The notes under the pieces are model-generated. The model did no database searches, was not told where the DNA came from, and worked only from the letters and a program-made list of their open reading frames with translations. DNA of 64,000 bases. Origin: Sabethes cyaneus (Eukaryota > Arthropoda > Insecta > Diptera > Culicidae). The stretch's first letter is position 1; every line of letters starts with the position of its first letter. A program made the position numbers and the translations under genes. This document shows positions 1 to 11,159 of this stretch, one piece after another. Location of the stretch: contig NC_071355.1 of the NCBI RefSeq assembly GCF_943734655.1, forward strand, positions 200,898,939 to 200,962,938, read 5' to 3'.

Positions 1-532
1 CAGAAAATTTGGTCTATGGTTTACGTTCGGGTTATAAACGAACTAGATTTTTAGAGCAACCCCAACGTGCGACATCGTAAAAACCATCAAGTTACTGACT
101 ATTTTTTGATGAAAATCAATAAGCTCAAATTTTGAATTTCATGAGAAACTAATTATCTGAAGGGGCGCCAAGTAAGAAGAAGTCCAATTTCTCTTTTTCG
201 TCTTTCATATCCAACGCTCTACCCTGCCATTCTTTCAATTTAGATATATTACAAAATTGACTTGAGGCATCTAAATTATTTGAGTCTTAGGTGTAATAAA
301 TTTGAAGTCAATTATTTCGTTCTAGACATCCTTTTTCTTTAAAAACAAAAAAATCAAAGGAGTTGTGTACAAGGCACGACCGCATATGGGACGCAGAGCT
401 ACGCAAGTCTCTTTATAGCGATAGTAGCATGTATCTATGCATGTAAGAATACGATTCTTCATATATACATGCTACCTGCAACATTTGTTGAGACTAACTG
501 CAGGTTGAGAATATTCGATTATTTTTGAATGT
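1..532. other. AT-rich unique stretch
   Basis: No credible gene, RNA gene or repeat boundary was seen here. The reading frames are short and frequently stopped. Confidence 0.4.
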
Positions 533-594
533 ATGTTAATAGCGCCTCAAATCTTACTTCAACGTCAAACACTATTTACGTATACAGTAACGTT

Positions 595-680
595 CCGATT
601 TTGTCAGCTCCCGATTTTGTCTATCCCCGATTTTGTCTACACCCGATTTTATCAGCTTTTTATCCTGATTTTGTCAGCCT
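595..680 (+). repeat. Degenerate tandem GATTTTGTC boxes
   Basis: Five spaced copies of a CCGATTTTGTC-like box, about 15-17 bp apart, lie here with AGCTCC, TATCC or TACACC spacers. The same box (CGATTTTGTCTGCCCC and its complement) occurs in both arms of the fold-back element at 1227-2746, so it may be an eroded end of that family. The 143-codon frame that runs through it shows no domain and I do not consider it a gene. Confidence 0.5.
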
Positions 681-1226
681 ATAAATTTTGCTTTATTTTT
701 GTGCTTTTAAACATGATTTATAATACTTTTCAGCCTGCTTGGAACTATTCTGATTCTGATGCGAGTTATTTGGGGTCAAAATTAGGGTATTTTTATAGTA
801 AAAGCTCTATAGTTCCTAAACAAGCAAAGATAGAGGTATACTATATTCAGCAATGTTGTGTATTTTTACTATTTGTACAACTTTGTAAAACAGGGAAAAG
901 TCATACAACAACTACAAAAACAGCTAAAATACAAAAACTGATTTTAACGAGTTTTCATTTATGAGAAATAGAATTTTTCTATGTTTTCTGAAGAGATGGA
1001 AGGTTACTGTCTTCAGCAAAATTTCTTGTAATAATATGCTGTAAAACTTTGCAGAACACATCAATGTGTTATATTGAAACTGAAGAAAAATAAATTTTTA
1101 TTTGCACTTTTAGGGAGATTAATCAAAATTTGAATTCTGCAGGACGATAGAACTTTTAATTTTAAGAAACTCTTCCAAAGGTTCGATAAACCTAAAACCA
1201 AGTTTTCCTGCTCCAAGCTAATGCGC

Positions 1227-2746
1227 ACCAAAAAAGTTTCGGGACCAGTGTGCTGTCCACGGTTCATTGAGCTTTCGGTTGACCAATTAAGGGTTAAAAT
1301 TTAGTTTTTAGCAGAAGTCTTCGATATTGCAAGGTCTTAAGTCTTGAATTTTGAAAAAATTTTCGAAAAACTTTTTTTACCGATTATTTCAGTTGCCCCA
1401 TTTTGTCAACCCAAATTCAACATGGGGCAGACAAAATCGGAACTTTACTATATATGGGTCATTCCACGGGAAATTTACAGTCAAAATTTTTTTTCTCTTC
1501 GGAATATTTTTTTTACGTTCTTTGTTCAAAAAAAATCGACACGTATTTTTGTATTTCGATGTCACTGTTGGAATTCGCAAGATATGATTTTTTAAAGTAT
1601 TGTAATCTGGAAAAATCACTATTTTTTAAATACTGATTGTAAACATTGTTTGTAATATCAAAAAATGACTTTCTACCAGATGTGTTCACTATTCCACAAG
1701 CTTTCAAAATTGGTATACCATACCTCCTCTCGATTGTTTTTCAATAGTTAAATAGTGCATTTTTATAAACAATTGCAATTTTTTCAAAGTTGGAACTTTT
1801 TTTTCTCGATTTTTTTTACTTTAAAATATTTGTTCATCTTTCTCGAAAAAGCATGCAAAATTTGGAAATGGAGAAATGAAAACTCTAGAAGTTATGAATT
1901 TTTATATCGAAGCGCGCACGTTAATGCAAACGAGAGGACGAACACGCGTGCTTCAACGACACGTTACACTTAATAGCATCAAAGGCGGCCTCGTTATGAA
2001 GCTGCCCGTGGGTTAGAACATCGATTGAGCATAACCGCTCGCTTCACATTGACACACGCGCTGAGACATAAAAACTCATAACTTCCAGAGTTTTCATTTC
2101 TCCATTTCCAAATTTTGCATGCTTCTTCGAGAAAGATGGACAAATATTTTAAAATAAAAAAAATCGAGAAAAAAAAGTTCCAACTTTGAAAAAATTGCAA
2201 TTGTTTATAAAAATGCACTATTTAACTATTGAAAAACAATCGAGAGGAGGTATGGTATACCAATTTTGAAAGCTTGTGGAATAGTGAACACATCTGGTAG
2301 AAAGTCATTTTTTGATATTACAAACAATGTTTACAATCAGTATTTAAAAAATAGTGATTTTTCCAGATTACAATACTTTAAAAAATCATATCTTGCGAAT
2401 TCCAACAGTAACATCGAAATACAAAAATACGTGTCGATTTTTTTTGAACAAAGAACGTAAAAAAAATATTGCGAAGAGAAAAAAAATTTTGACTGTAAAT
2501 TTTCCGTGGAATGACCCATATATAGTAAAGTTCCGATTTTGTCTGCCCCATGTTGAATTTGGGTTGACAAAATGGGGCAACTGAAATAATCGGTAAAAAA
2601 AGTTTTTCGAAAATTTTTTCAAAATTCAAGACTTAAGACCTTGCAATATCGAAGACTTCTGCTAAAAACTAAATTTTAACCCTTAATTGGTCAACCGAAA
2701 GCTCAATGAACCGTGGACAGCACACTGGTCCCGAAACTTTTTTGGT
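1227..2746. mobile_element. 1.5-kb fold-back (long inverted repeat) element
   Basis: Two arms of about 700 bp (1227 to about 1930, and about 2042 to 2746) are near-perfect reverse complements around a central spacer of roughly 110 bp. The outer ends read ACCAAAAAAGTTTCGGG on each arm. Mirror-image open frames of 64-83 codons in both arms are a by-product of the symmetry: they share the same translation with a few substitutions and match no domain I know. No transposase is present. This looks like a non-autonomous fold-back element or large hairpin MITE, and no clear target-site duplication was found. The arms differ at only scattered positions, which suggests a recent origin or gene conversion. 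Confidence 0.8.
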
Positions 2747-3870
2747 ACATATATGTATTTTGATGACATCAAAAAATTGTTAGGCATGTTAAAACGGCTT
2801 GACTGTGCTGCAGGTTAAGAAATCCAAATTTTTGCAAGTCGATGATTTTTTTACATTGTTTTATTTATTTTCATGATTGGAAGCTATAGTAAACCCTTTC
2901 TAATTCTCGTCGTAGTAAGGAAAGCCACTCTAATTTTCATCATTTCTTAGGTGGATTTAATGAATACTTCACAAGTTCTGCTGCTGATTTGACTCAAACA
3001 CACTTACCTCCCGATCCGCGCCCTTTGAATTCACTAAAAAGCGATTATTAAAGCATTTTATTCAAATTACGCAACTGACTTTATAGCTTAAATTCGTCGT
3101 ACCGTTTTAAAATCCGTCTATCAAACCTTTTCATCGTCCAAACAAAAAATCACAATAATGTTTACGAAGCTAGCGCGCATGTATTTGTGAAGAACGGCAT
3201 GACAAATGTTATTCTGCAAAATTTCTGCAGGTCTTGCAAGTTTTCTCGGCTGCAGAATAACGACAATGCGTTACGTGAGTTATTTTCATTTATGAATGAC
3301 GGAAATTGGCACGATTAGTCGACATTTTCTGTTTCGTCACACGAAAAAACGTAGGAAATTTGGCTGCTAGGAATGCTTTAATGAAAAATGGCATTTAAAT
3401 AAATCTCAGCTCACTTTGATTGATCGCGTATGATAATCAACAATCTAAAATATTAGGGAATAACTAATTTTGCGTGTCATAAAAATCGCTGATATTTTTA
3501 ATAATTTGTGTTGGATAGGACGGGAATAGGCAATTACGACGAAGCAGCAACATACCCTATATAGGTAAGTTAAAGTTGTTTGCAAAATATTTTGTGCCTG
3601 ACTGCCTTATACTGAGTTGATGGTCAAATAAACATTAACATCAATACGGATCCCTCCTGTCTTGTCTTGTCCATCGTTTTCGAAAGAAGTTACTCTAAGC
3701 ATTACAGACTATTCCGGTCATGGACAAACATGGACTTCAATTTTAGTTCCGATGTCGAACACTAAACTCACTAACTGACGCAAGGCAGCAAATGAAACGT
3801 TCAAAACTTCAAATGGATACAATCTGACGAAAGGAAAGGATTACCGCCCACTTTTCTATATCGTTTCACT
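2747..3870. other. Unique AT-rich sequence
   Basis: No gene was recognised. The stretch near 3620-3700 (AATAAA-like motif, then a CTTGTCTTGTCC run) resembles the end of an old retroelement or LTR, but no partner was found in the window. Confidence 0.3.
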
Positions 3871-3877
3871 CTCAGGA

Positions 3878-4435
3878 CATCAATTTGCATTAGATTCAAT
3901 GTTTAAAGATAAACTCGGTTGAAAGATAGGGGTTATTTTATACTTTAACATAATTGTTTACTTTAAGGACATCAAATTAGACTAGGTTCAATTTCCCAAG
4001 CACAGATTTCAAATTGGACTAGGTTTAATCGCATTCTTAAAGAATTTTTTTTCTGACGTCTACAGCTCGGATGTCGTTGGTTAAGCTGCGTCGCCTCTTC
4101 TACGCTGTCTATGCGGATTTCAGTCTAGTGCTTCTCTGCATATCTCGTCCGCTCCTTTCCTCAAGGTGTGTCCGATCCACTTCCACCTACGTTCATGAAT
4201 TTCGGTTGCTATCGACCGTTGATGACATCGACGACGCAGTTCCTCATTGGAAATCCAGTTGTCAGGCCACCAGTCACGTATGATATATCGCAGGCACCGA
4301 ATAAAACATACATGCAGTTTTTGCGTTGTCTCCACTGCGATGTACCACGTTTCGCCTTGGACAAAGTCCCCTTGTCACTCTTTCTGGCGTACTTCCCAAG
4401 CACAGATATCAGATTAGTCTAGGTTCAATCGTCGC
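3878..4435. repeat. Direct repeats flanking an RTE scrap
   Basis: A roughly 37-bp unit beginning CCCAAGCACAGAT and ending TAGGTTYAATCG occurs at about 3999-4035 and again at 4396-4432, on either side of the RTE fragment. Two shorter relatives (GGACATCAA plus TTAGAYTMRRTTCAAT) lie just upstream at about 3878 and 3970. The flanking pair may be a long target duplication or copies of a pre-existing degenerate tandem repeat. Confidence 0.5.
4045..4395 (-). pseudogene. RTE-type LINE, C-terminal reverse transcriptase fragment
   Basis: The minus strand encodes the conserved tail that follows the reverse transcriptase domain in RTE-like non-LTR retrotransposons. It reads TTQKLHVCFIRCLRYIIRDWW, then WISNEELRRRCHQ, then WKWIGHTLRKGADEICREALD. 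The same signature reappears at 19003-19700. Upstream residues (the VLLYGCETW-like block of the family) are deleted, and the frame is lost beyond the LRK block. It is a short dead fragment with no catalytic motifs. Confidence 0.75.
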
Positions 4436-4440
4436 AAAGA

Positions 4441-5409
4441 AACTTCAACCTGTTGGGACGGGATTTTGTCACTTTTTTTCTAAAATTACGTTAAAACTAT
4501 GATGGCGTCTTTTGCAACCAATCACGAAGTGAAGATTTCCTGTTGGACAAAGGATCATTATTTCTTTAATGGGCTTGAAGCGTAGAATATTTTCCGATCG
4601 ATTGGTGCAAAGATGTTGAAAATCGATCGGAAAACCGCTAAGCTATTAGCGCTCAAAACCTTTCATTTTTCGTGGCGCTCGCATTTTTCTATTTTTTGGA
4701 ATTACCCCCTATACCAGCTACCTTCCTAAATGACGTAGTCCTACGTCAAAAAGAATATTAGCACGGTAATTTTTTTCGCAATTTTTTTTAATTCTTGTTT
4801 TTGAAAAATGATAACTCCTGCACGCATATTCAGAGTTGTAAGATTAATATCAAAATGTCAAAAAATAGAACAGACAGTTCTTTATATTTTCAATTCAAAA
4901 CAAATTTTGTATGTGGCTGTGAAGCTCCAAAAGCGAAAGCCGTCTACAGCCCCATAACACGTTAGAGGGTGAAAACAAAGATAACATTTTATTTAATATC
5001 TTCTGTTATTTAAAGAAAATTATTCTTATATGCATAGTTTTCACAATTTATCTCCATGTCTATTGCGCACGACGCATATTTTTTGTCCACCGAAACGTCT
5101 AAGGGCTAAGCAACTCCGAACTATCTTCAAACTCACTTACAATTTGTAAATCTTCTCACTTGCACTTTCCAACTGCAACAAATCTTTACATGAACCAAGG
5201 TGTCTGTGTTGTCCAGGTCACTTTCAAACTATATCACCGTCTTGACGTTTGTTTATTCAGTTATTTAGTTATGAGCTATAGTAATAGGTGCAACAGTGCC
5301 ACAATAGATCGCCTACAATTTTTTTCACAGCGCAGAATGATTTTTGCCGAACGTAATAAAACTTAGCAGCGTTACCTGGGATGACACCGCATTTTATGTT
5401 TTTACCATT
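4441..5409. other. Unique stretch with one dispersed-repeat copy
   Basis: The segment at about 4862-4975 (AACAAATTTTGTATGTGGCTGTGAAG, continuing to a CGTTAGAGGGT end) is an inverted-orientation relative of 12672-12790. The rest shows nothing recognisable. Confidence 0.4.
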
Positions 5410-5417
5410 GTTATACC

Positions 5418-5996
5418 ACAGACAAACAGACATAACTCTTGGAAGAAAAATCAACAAAAATTATCGTACCTCACATTTAGCCTGAACACTAGCTTCATCT
5501 ATGATCGACATTCCCAAATATCAAATAATAACATGGGTATCCCTCAGAGGTTGGAAAACTCGCAAAATGAATAGATACGCCGAGCATCGGCAAACGGTTT
5601 TTGTCACGATAAAACAGCTACGCGAGTGGTTCAATTCGCCTATAACAGTGAGCAACATACACTCACGCTTCATAGCATCGCTGAATATACGAATATCGTG
5701 AGCAACGCAAAAGTGCGAATTACTGCCTTCTGCTGCTTGTAAAGCCACTAACACTACTTTAAACTATTCCCTTTTCGTGGTAATATTATTTTGAATACTT
5801 TCCGGCGTCCCTGGGCATTCTATATCCGATAAATCGAACACACCCAATGTTCAATATTCAATTTTTGAACAAATTCTGATGTTCACTTTGCGCCACTTTG
5901 ACCAAAACGGAGACATTCTCAACTAAGCCCAAATTTGAAATGACGATTTAATCGGTACGAAGAATGGAAAACGAGCGTTATGTCTGTTTGTCTGTA
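5418..5996. mobile_element. hAT-like MITE, long copy of a two-copy family
   Basis: The terminal inverted repeats read ACAGACAAACAGACATAAC on the left and the reverse complement on the right. They are flanked by an 8-bp near-duplication, GTTATACC at 5410-5417 and GTTATACT at 5997-6004. An 8-bp duplication is typical of the hAT superfamily. No transposase is encoded. The shorter copy at 18384-18657 shares both termini and subterminal blocks (ATCTATGATCGAYATTCCCA; GCGCCACTTTRACC), so the two are versions of one non-autonomous family. Superfamily assignment rests only on TSD length. Confidence 0.75.
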
Positions 5997-6004
5997 GTTA
6001 TACT

Positions 6005-6355
6005 ATGCCACCTCCAAGTAACAATTTTAAGTTTAATTACGTTCCTCTAGTGGTTTTCATGATAAATTTCATAAAACCGCTAATAAAATTATGATCTCCA
6101 CCAGAACTTTTTGATGACCGCTGTAAAACTGCCTACCGGGGCCACTTTTCAGAAGGTTTTTATAACTTCTTTAAGTATCAGGTTATAAGTTTAAGCAGTC
6201 TTATCACACTCTGCAGAAAACAGCAATAAAACCGGTTATATTTTTTGCTGCTTGACATAGTAGCTGTCATAATGTAATGAAGCTTTACGCTACAAAGTCA
6301 TAAAGCATACAGCTTGCTCTGGTAAAAAGCTAAATCAATCCCCCAGCTTTGTTAA
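6005..6355. other. Stretch with a MITE-like end
   Basis: It opens with CCAAGTAACAATTTTAAG, which resembles the terminus of the hairpin MITE at 51593-51697. I could not find a matching opposite end. Otherwise nothing was recognised. Confidence 0.3.
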
Positions 6356-6588
6356 CCCGAATCATCCCAATGATGCCATATGGCATCACTTAACAAATTT
6401 TATACTTTTCGCTATAAAATGAAAACGAATCGCTATTTTCATAATTTGGTAACACCATTTTGAAGGCAAATAGATATAGTTCGACAAGAAATATCACATT
6501 AAGTATTTAAGCTCTGTACCTTAATGCAAAAGCATTTCAAAGTTGAAAATTTGCCTGATTTTGCGGGGTAATTCTGGGCTGATTCGGG
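6356..6588. mobile_element. TTAA-flanked (piggyBac-like) MITE
   Basis: A 233-bp element with short inverted ends CCCGAATCATCCCA (left) and CCCGAATCAGCCCA (right, reverse complement) is flanked on both sides by TTAA (6352-6355 and 6589-6592). TTAA targeting and a terminal CCC are hallmarks of the piggyBac superfamily. There is no coding capacity. The TTAA is only 4 bp, so the match of TTAA with 14-bp ends is the key evidence. Confidence 0.65.
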
Positions 6589-6998
6589 TTAACTGGAGTT
6601 TTGCATATTAGCGGGGATCGGGTGTAGTTTCATCGTGCACAATCCAAATAAATTTTCTTTATTAACAGTTTCGTTATGGTTTTATAGCTAGCTATATGTG
6701 TGTTTTGACTCGAATCCTCTTGGTATTGCGTAACACCATAATAAAACCAAAGGTAATGATTAACACCGCAATAAAACCTTTATAAAATTCAAATAAAACC
6801 AAGTGGGTTTAAAACTGCTACTTGAGATAAACCCATATATTACTATTGAATCAATTTTTGATTGGACGTGTAATTTGAATGTTATGAGCTATCGTGTAAA
6901 CCACATTAACAGTTACAATAAGGCCATTACAGTTGGCGGTGGCTGAACAATACACCAGACTATGAAGTATTCCACCACGCACACATATAAAGATTTTT

Positions 6999-7136
6999 TG
7001 ACATTAGCTGGGGCCCTCGCTGAGGCTGTTTGCAGTAGGAATAATATCAACAACATCAAATTTCAAACTCCCGGATCCTCTTCTCCACTCTTTGCTTCCC
7101 TCTCGCTCCTACATAAACGAGCCCCAGCTAATGTCA
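6999..7136. mobile_element. Short TIR element, 16-bp perfect ends
   Basis: TGACATTAGCTGGGGC at 6999-7014 is exactly reverse-complemented at 7121-7136, enclosing 138 bp. No clear target-site duplication is visible. It is probably a short MITE. An 83-codon frame crosses it but carries no recognisable domain. Confidence 0.5.
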
Positions 7137-7164
7137 TTTTCGTTAGTGACGAAACCGCAAATTA

Positions 7165-7910
7165 CTTCAAGGCGCAAAGCAGAAAAGATTGGGTTAAAGG
7201 TAAATACGTCTAAAACAAAGTAGATGCTGGCCAGCGGAACCGAGGCCGAACGATGACGATTGGGCAGCAGTATAATGAACGATGGCGATGCGTTTGAGGT
7301 AGTCGACGAATTTGTCTATCTTGGCTTACTGGTAACGGCGGACAATGATACCAGCCATGAGATTCGGAGGCGTATTATCAGCGGAAGTCGTGCTTAATAT
7401 GGGCTTCACGAGCAATTGCGGTCTAGCAGACTAAGTCTCCATACAAAGTGCACCCTGTACAAGACGCTTATTAGACGGGTCGTCCTCTACGGGCATGAAG
7501 CATAGACAATGCTCGGGGAGGACCTGCTAAAGATGGAATTTTCGAACGACGGCGGCCTACAGGAGACCGGAGTATGGAGGCGGAGGATGAACCATGAACT
7601 CGCACAGTTCTATGGCGAGCCCAGTATTTACAAGGTGGCTAAAGCTCGACGGACACGATGGGCAAGGCATGTTGCAAGAATGCCAGACAACTACCCTGTA
7701 AAGATGGTGTTTTCCTCAAATCCGGTAGGGACAAGACGACCAGGAGTACAGCGAGTAAGATGGTTAGACCAGGTAGGGCGAGATCTGGTGGAGAGTACAC
7801 GGTGTCCAAGGAATTGGAGAGCAGTAGCCCACAACCAAGTTATATGGAGAAGCCTTGTTCAGCAGGCTTTGTCTTAGGACGACAAGCCATTTAAGTAAGT
7901 AAGTAAGGCC
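7165..7910 (+). pseudogene. 5'-truncated RTE-type LINE, 3' end
   Basis: The translation gives the segment after the reverse transcriptase palm: GLKVNTSKTKYM, then EFVYLGLLVTADNDTS, EIRRRI, TLYKTLIRRVVLYGHEA, WARHVARMPDN, and GVQRVRWLDQVGRDL close to the C-terminus. Several frameshifts and stops interrupt it. It ends in a short tetranucleotide tail, TAAGTAAGTAAGTAAG, preceded by GGACGACAAGCCATT. The same 3' end is seen in reverse orientation at 35021-35075, so both copies belong to one subfamily. The catalytic motifs and endonuclease are missing. It is inactive. Confidence 0.85.
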
Positions 7911-8050
7911 GGTACAAATATTTTATAAAGTTTTTGTCCTTCCGGTGTTCGGCAACTAAAAGCGGGGACGAAAAGAAACAAAGAAATTTTTTTAACCCTC
8001 AATTGATCAACCGGGTACACCTGTGCCCCTGCCGAAATTTTCGAGTTCCA
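7905..8050. repeat. Ends of two dispersed repeat families
   Basis: The segment 7905-7970 (AAGGCCGGTACAAATATTTT onward) matches the ends of the nested element at 40120-40562. The segment 7996-8045 (TTAACCCTCAATTGATCAACC) resembles the outer part of the fold-back arms at 1227-2746. Both are single eroded ends with no partner here. Confidence 0.5.
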
Positions 8051-8289
8051 GTTTCGAACTGTTCTTTTTGAAATATCGTTAGAACAATGTCATACCTAGA
8101 AGCCAACTTGAAAACTATTTTTAGTGCAGAGCGTGAGTAGCGTGAGTAGTAATAACTGTCAGTAAAGTAAATGTTCACAAAAATAAGACGCTTGCTTAAA
8201 TTTTAATTTTGAGTTTCATGTTTCATGTAACATTTGTCTTAAATTATTCCAATTCAAATCTTTTTCTCTTTACTCCAATTACCAGTCGC

Positions 8290-9235
8290 AATCGTTGTTG
8301 AAAAGCGTGACAGCTGGCACACACGATATTCTGAGGCTTTTAATCCCAAATCTTCTCCGAACGTTACTTGAAAGTATCCACAGTCGATCCTTTGGTGCTC
8401 CCCAGTTTGCCTAACATGTATCTCCGAGCATGTAAGTCGAGAGGATTCAAGTCGGGCAAGGAGGCAGGCCGCACTTGAGAAGAAATAAAATCGGGAAATT
8501 TATCCTCACACCAAGCCTGTATAGATTTCGCCTGGTGAGACGGCGCAGAATCTTGTTGGATGCAGAATAGTGCATTCTAGTCGTATTTTTTGACGAGGGG
8601 AAGCAAATGGTTCTTCAACACATTATCGAGGCAATGCTTAGTGTTGATTTTACCCTGGAAACATTCTGGAACCTTTGAACAGCCAGTTTGTCCCGAGGAA
8701 TACCATCAGAAAGCTGTGCTCCACATATCCGATCATATTGTTAGTTGTGGTGATCCTGTAGCAGAAACATTTTTCCGTACGGAAACAGAATTTCCGAATC
8801 ATCCTGCCACTTGACCAGCTGCCGACATCTTTCGACTCTTGCAACCTTCTGCTTTTCAGTCAACCGTACACCCGTTGTTTTTTGTCGTTGGAATCAATCA
8901 AAGATCGTCTTAAAAAATATTCTTCATGGTTGACTGCGAAATTCCAGGTTCCTAGGCAATCTTACATCCAAATTGATCTGGTTTCCATTGAATTCGTTTC
9001 CTTACTCGTTTGATGGCTTCCGGTATCCTTACAGGGCGTTTACGACCAGGGTTGGGAAGTATTTTCCAAGAACCGGTTTCTTTGTATCCTTGTAAGCCCA
9101 ATTTTGGAAGCAGTTGCTGGGCCCAAAAGAGAGTCTCTGTTTTTTTAAATGTAGGTATTCACTGCATTCTTCTTGCCAATTTGAACTCAGAGAATAAATT
9201 ATCATGAACAGAATGTTTATTTCAAACAAACAAAC
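8290..9235 (-). pseudogene. Mariner-type transposase relic
   Basis: Read on the minus strand, the order is N-terminal helix-turn-helix region (PGRKRPVRIPEAIKRVRKRI; GISQSTMKNIF), linker (LTEKQKVARVERCRQLVKWQ), first catalytic region (DSEILFPYGKMFLLQDHHN, where the family usually has SDEK), then QQDSAPSHQAKSIQAW with the second Asp, and PDLNPLD with the third acidic residue. These are the cut-and-paste transposase blocks of the mariner/Tc1 superfamily. The first Asp motif is destroyed and frameshifts separate the blocks, so it is dead. A sister fragment of the N-terminal part lies at 47172-47440. I did not find terminal inverted repeats. Confidence 0.8.
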
Positions 9236-9389
9236 TGCTTTTGAAAATTATAAAATCAATGACGACTCATTTCTCCTTAAGCTACTCAAAAATTTAGAAA
9301 TAAACTACTACTATTACAATCAGTAATGTAAAGATTGTAAACAACAAAAATTAATATGAGATTTAATTTAGTATTAATTTTAATCTACA

Positions 9390-10870
9390 TACGGTAGGTT
9401 ACCACGGTTGAATAATGTGCGTATTAACATTAGTTTTAAGGTATTTTTTATTGCTTTTAAAGAGATAGATGTTGGTAATCTGTCTTAATTCATCTGGTAA
9501 AGGGACCGAAAAAAGAAATTCGCGTCTAGCCAAGCCGTGTGATAGCTCTGCTATGCTGTATGAAATTAGCTTGCCGGGTATTTTGCAGTCTATTACCAAC
9601 ATTTAAAAACATCTTAAGAGAGGCAAGACTTTGTGATTGTGAATAACAGTCTGCATATCACGTAAAACGTGAACGGATTAAAAGATGTGGTTATTATTTA
9701 AGTACAGTTAGCCAATTGGATAGAGTGTTAACAGTTGAAATATGATTTTCAAGCATCTGTTTTGCAAGACTTGAAACTTGTTGAGTTTTGATTCACTAGA
9801 CCCCATGCTGCTGCTCAGTGCTGGACTTGGGATTGAATGCAATCATTGTAAAACTTTAACAGTGCCTATCTAGGAACAAAGTAATTCGCTTTCCCTATGG
9901 AACCAGATAAAGATGAGATCTTCTGCTGCATATGCCGGATTTGCCGCTCCCGAGACAACGTAGAGTCAAGGTAAATACCCAGGTATTTGAAATCATTCAT
10001 TCAATGCTTCGCAAAGGCCCAAGTGATTGGTTGGTTTTCTCCTAGGTGGATGGAATACCATATATTTTGGTTGCGTCAAGTTAAGCGTGAGTCATCAAAA
10101 TAGCGTGACAGAATTTTCGAATCCTGTTCCATTGATGACATCACACTACCAATATCAACGCTAATATCAATGTTGGTATCCCTTCCAAATTTAAATTTTC
10201 AATATCGTTGATGTAGGTTAGAAATAATAACGTACCAATGTTGCTGCCTTGAGGCACACCAACTTCAATATTCACGAACTGCATTCTATTGCTTAGTTAT
10301 TTAAGCAAACATTGATAATACATTTGCGACCCCTCATAATCCAATTAATTCTAGTTTCTGTAGTAAGATATTATGACTAAGTGTATCAAATGCTCTGCTT
10401 AGATCGAGAAATAATTCCCTAACAAGTTTTTTTTGATTCAATTACATTAACTATCCCGTCTGCTAGCTCTGTCATGGTTGTCATAGTACTGCTTTGCTTT
10501 CTGAAACCGTATTGAAATTTGTGAAGAGCCTTATTTACTTTGTAAATCTCTAATAGTCGAGCAACGAGCAATTTTTATAAGATCATGTTGGAGACAGATA
10601 AAGTAGAAATTTGTCGATAGTGACCAAGAGATTTCTCGTTTTAAAGATTGGCACAACTCTAGCGATTATTAAACATTTAGGATATTTACCAGTGTTGATA
10701 ATTTTAGGGAGAGCTTGGCTTAAAATTGATGCAAATGCTTGAAGATTAGTCTAAACTATTCTTGCTGTCATGTTGTTTGGTCCACAGTTCTTATAAATGC
10801 TTCATTTGCTTCAAATGTGCACGAGTTAGTAATTTTTAACAATGGTAGCTGAGTATGGTTTGAAATAAAA
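9390..10870 (-). pseudogene. Decayed LINE reverse transcriptase (no RNase H seen)
   Basis: Minus-strand translation with several frame changes recovers reverse transcriptase blocks in order: NCGPNNM, IPKIINTGKYP-like and VVPIFKTRN, LHKFQYGFRKQSSTMT, LFLDLSRAFDTLSHNILLQK (motif A, first Asp), GVPQGSNIGTLLFLTYINDI (motif B). A C-terminal block AELSHGLARREFLF and LPDELRQI lies at 9400-9580. The FADD catalytic motif was not found intact. The style fits Jockey/CR1-like LINEs but the clade is uncertain. It is ancient, with many stops. Confidence 0.7.
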
Positions 10871-11159
10871 TCCTCTGAACAATTTCAACTTATTTATTAA
10901 TTGTTAAATATCTATCGAGAAAACTGGCGAACCTGACAATACGAACCGACTGATACAACAAATATCTGCATATATTTAAAACAGTTAAGTTATCGGTAGA
11001 CATGTTCCGAGGGGCATCGATTTCTATCTTAAACGATAAATGTATAGGTATGTGTAACCAAGGTTCCCCTACCAATAGGTGGATTAGATCAGGTTTGACT
11101 TATTATTTTCGTAAGAAATCGATCGTAATTTCATGCGTTCGCTTGACACGATTTCTTCC
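10871..11159. other. Unique AT-rich stretch
   Basis: Nothing was recognised here. Confidence 0.3.

Noticed and set aside
1344..2629. Mirror-image open frames of 64-83 codons
   Set aside because: They are identical translations of the two arms of one palindrome and have no recognisable domain.
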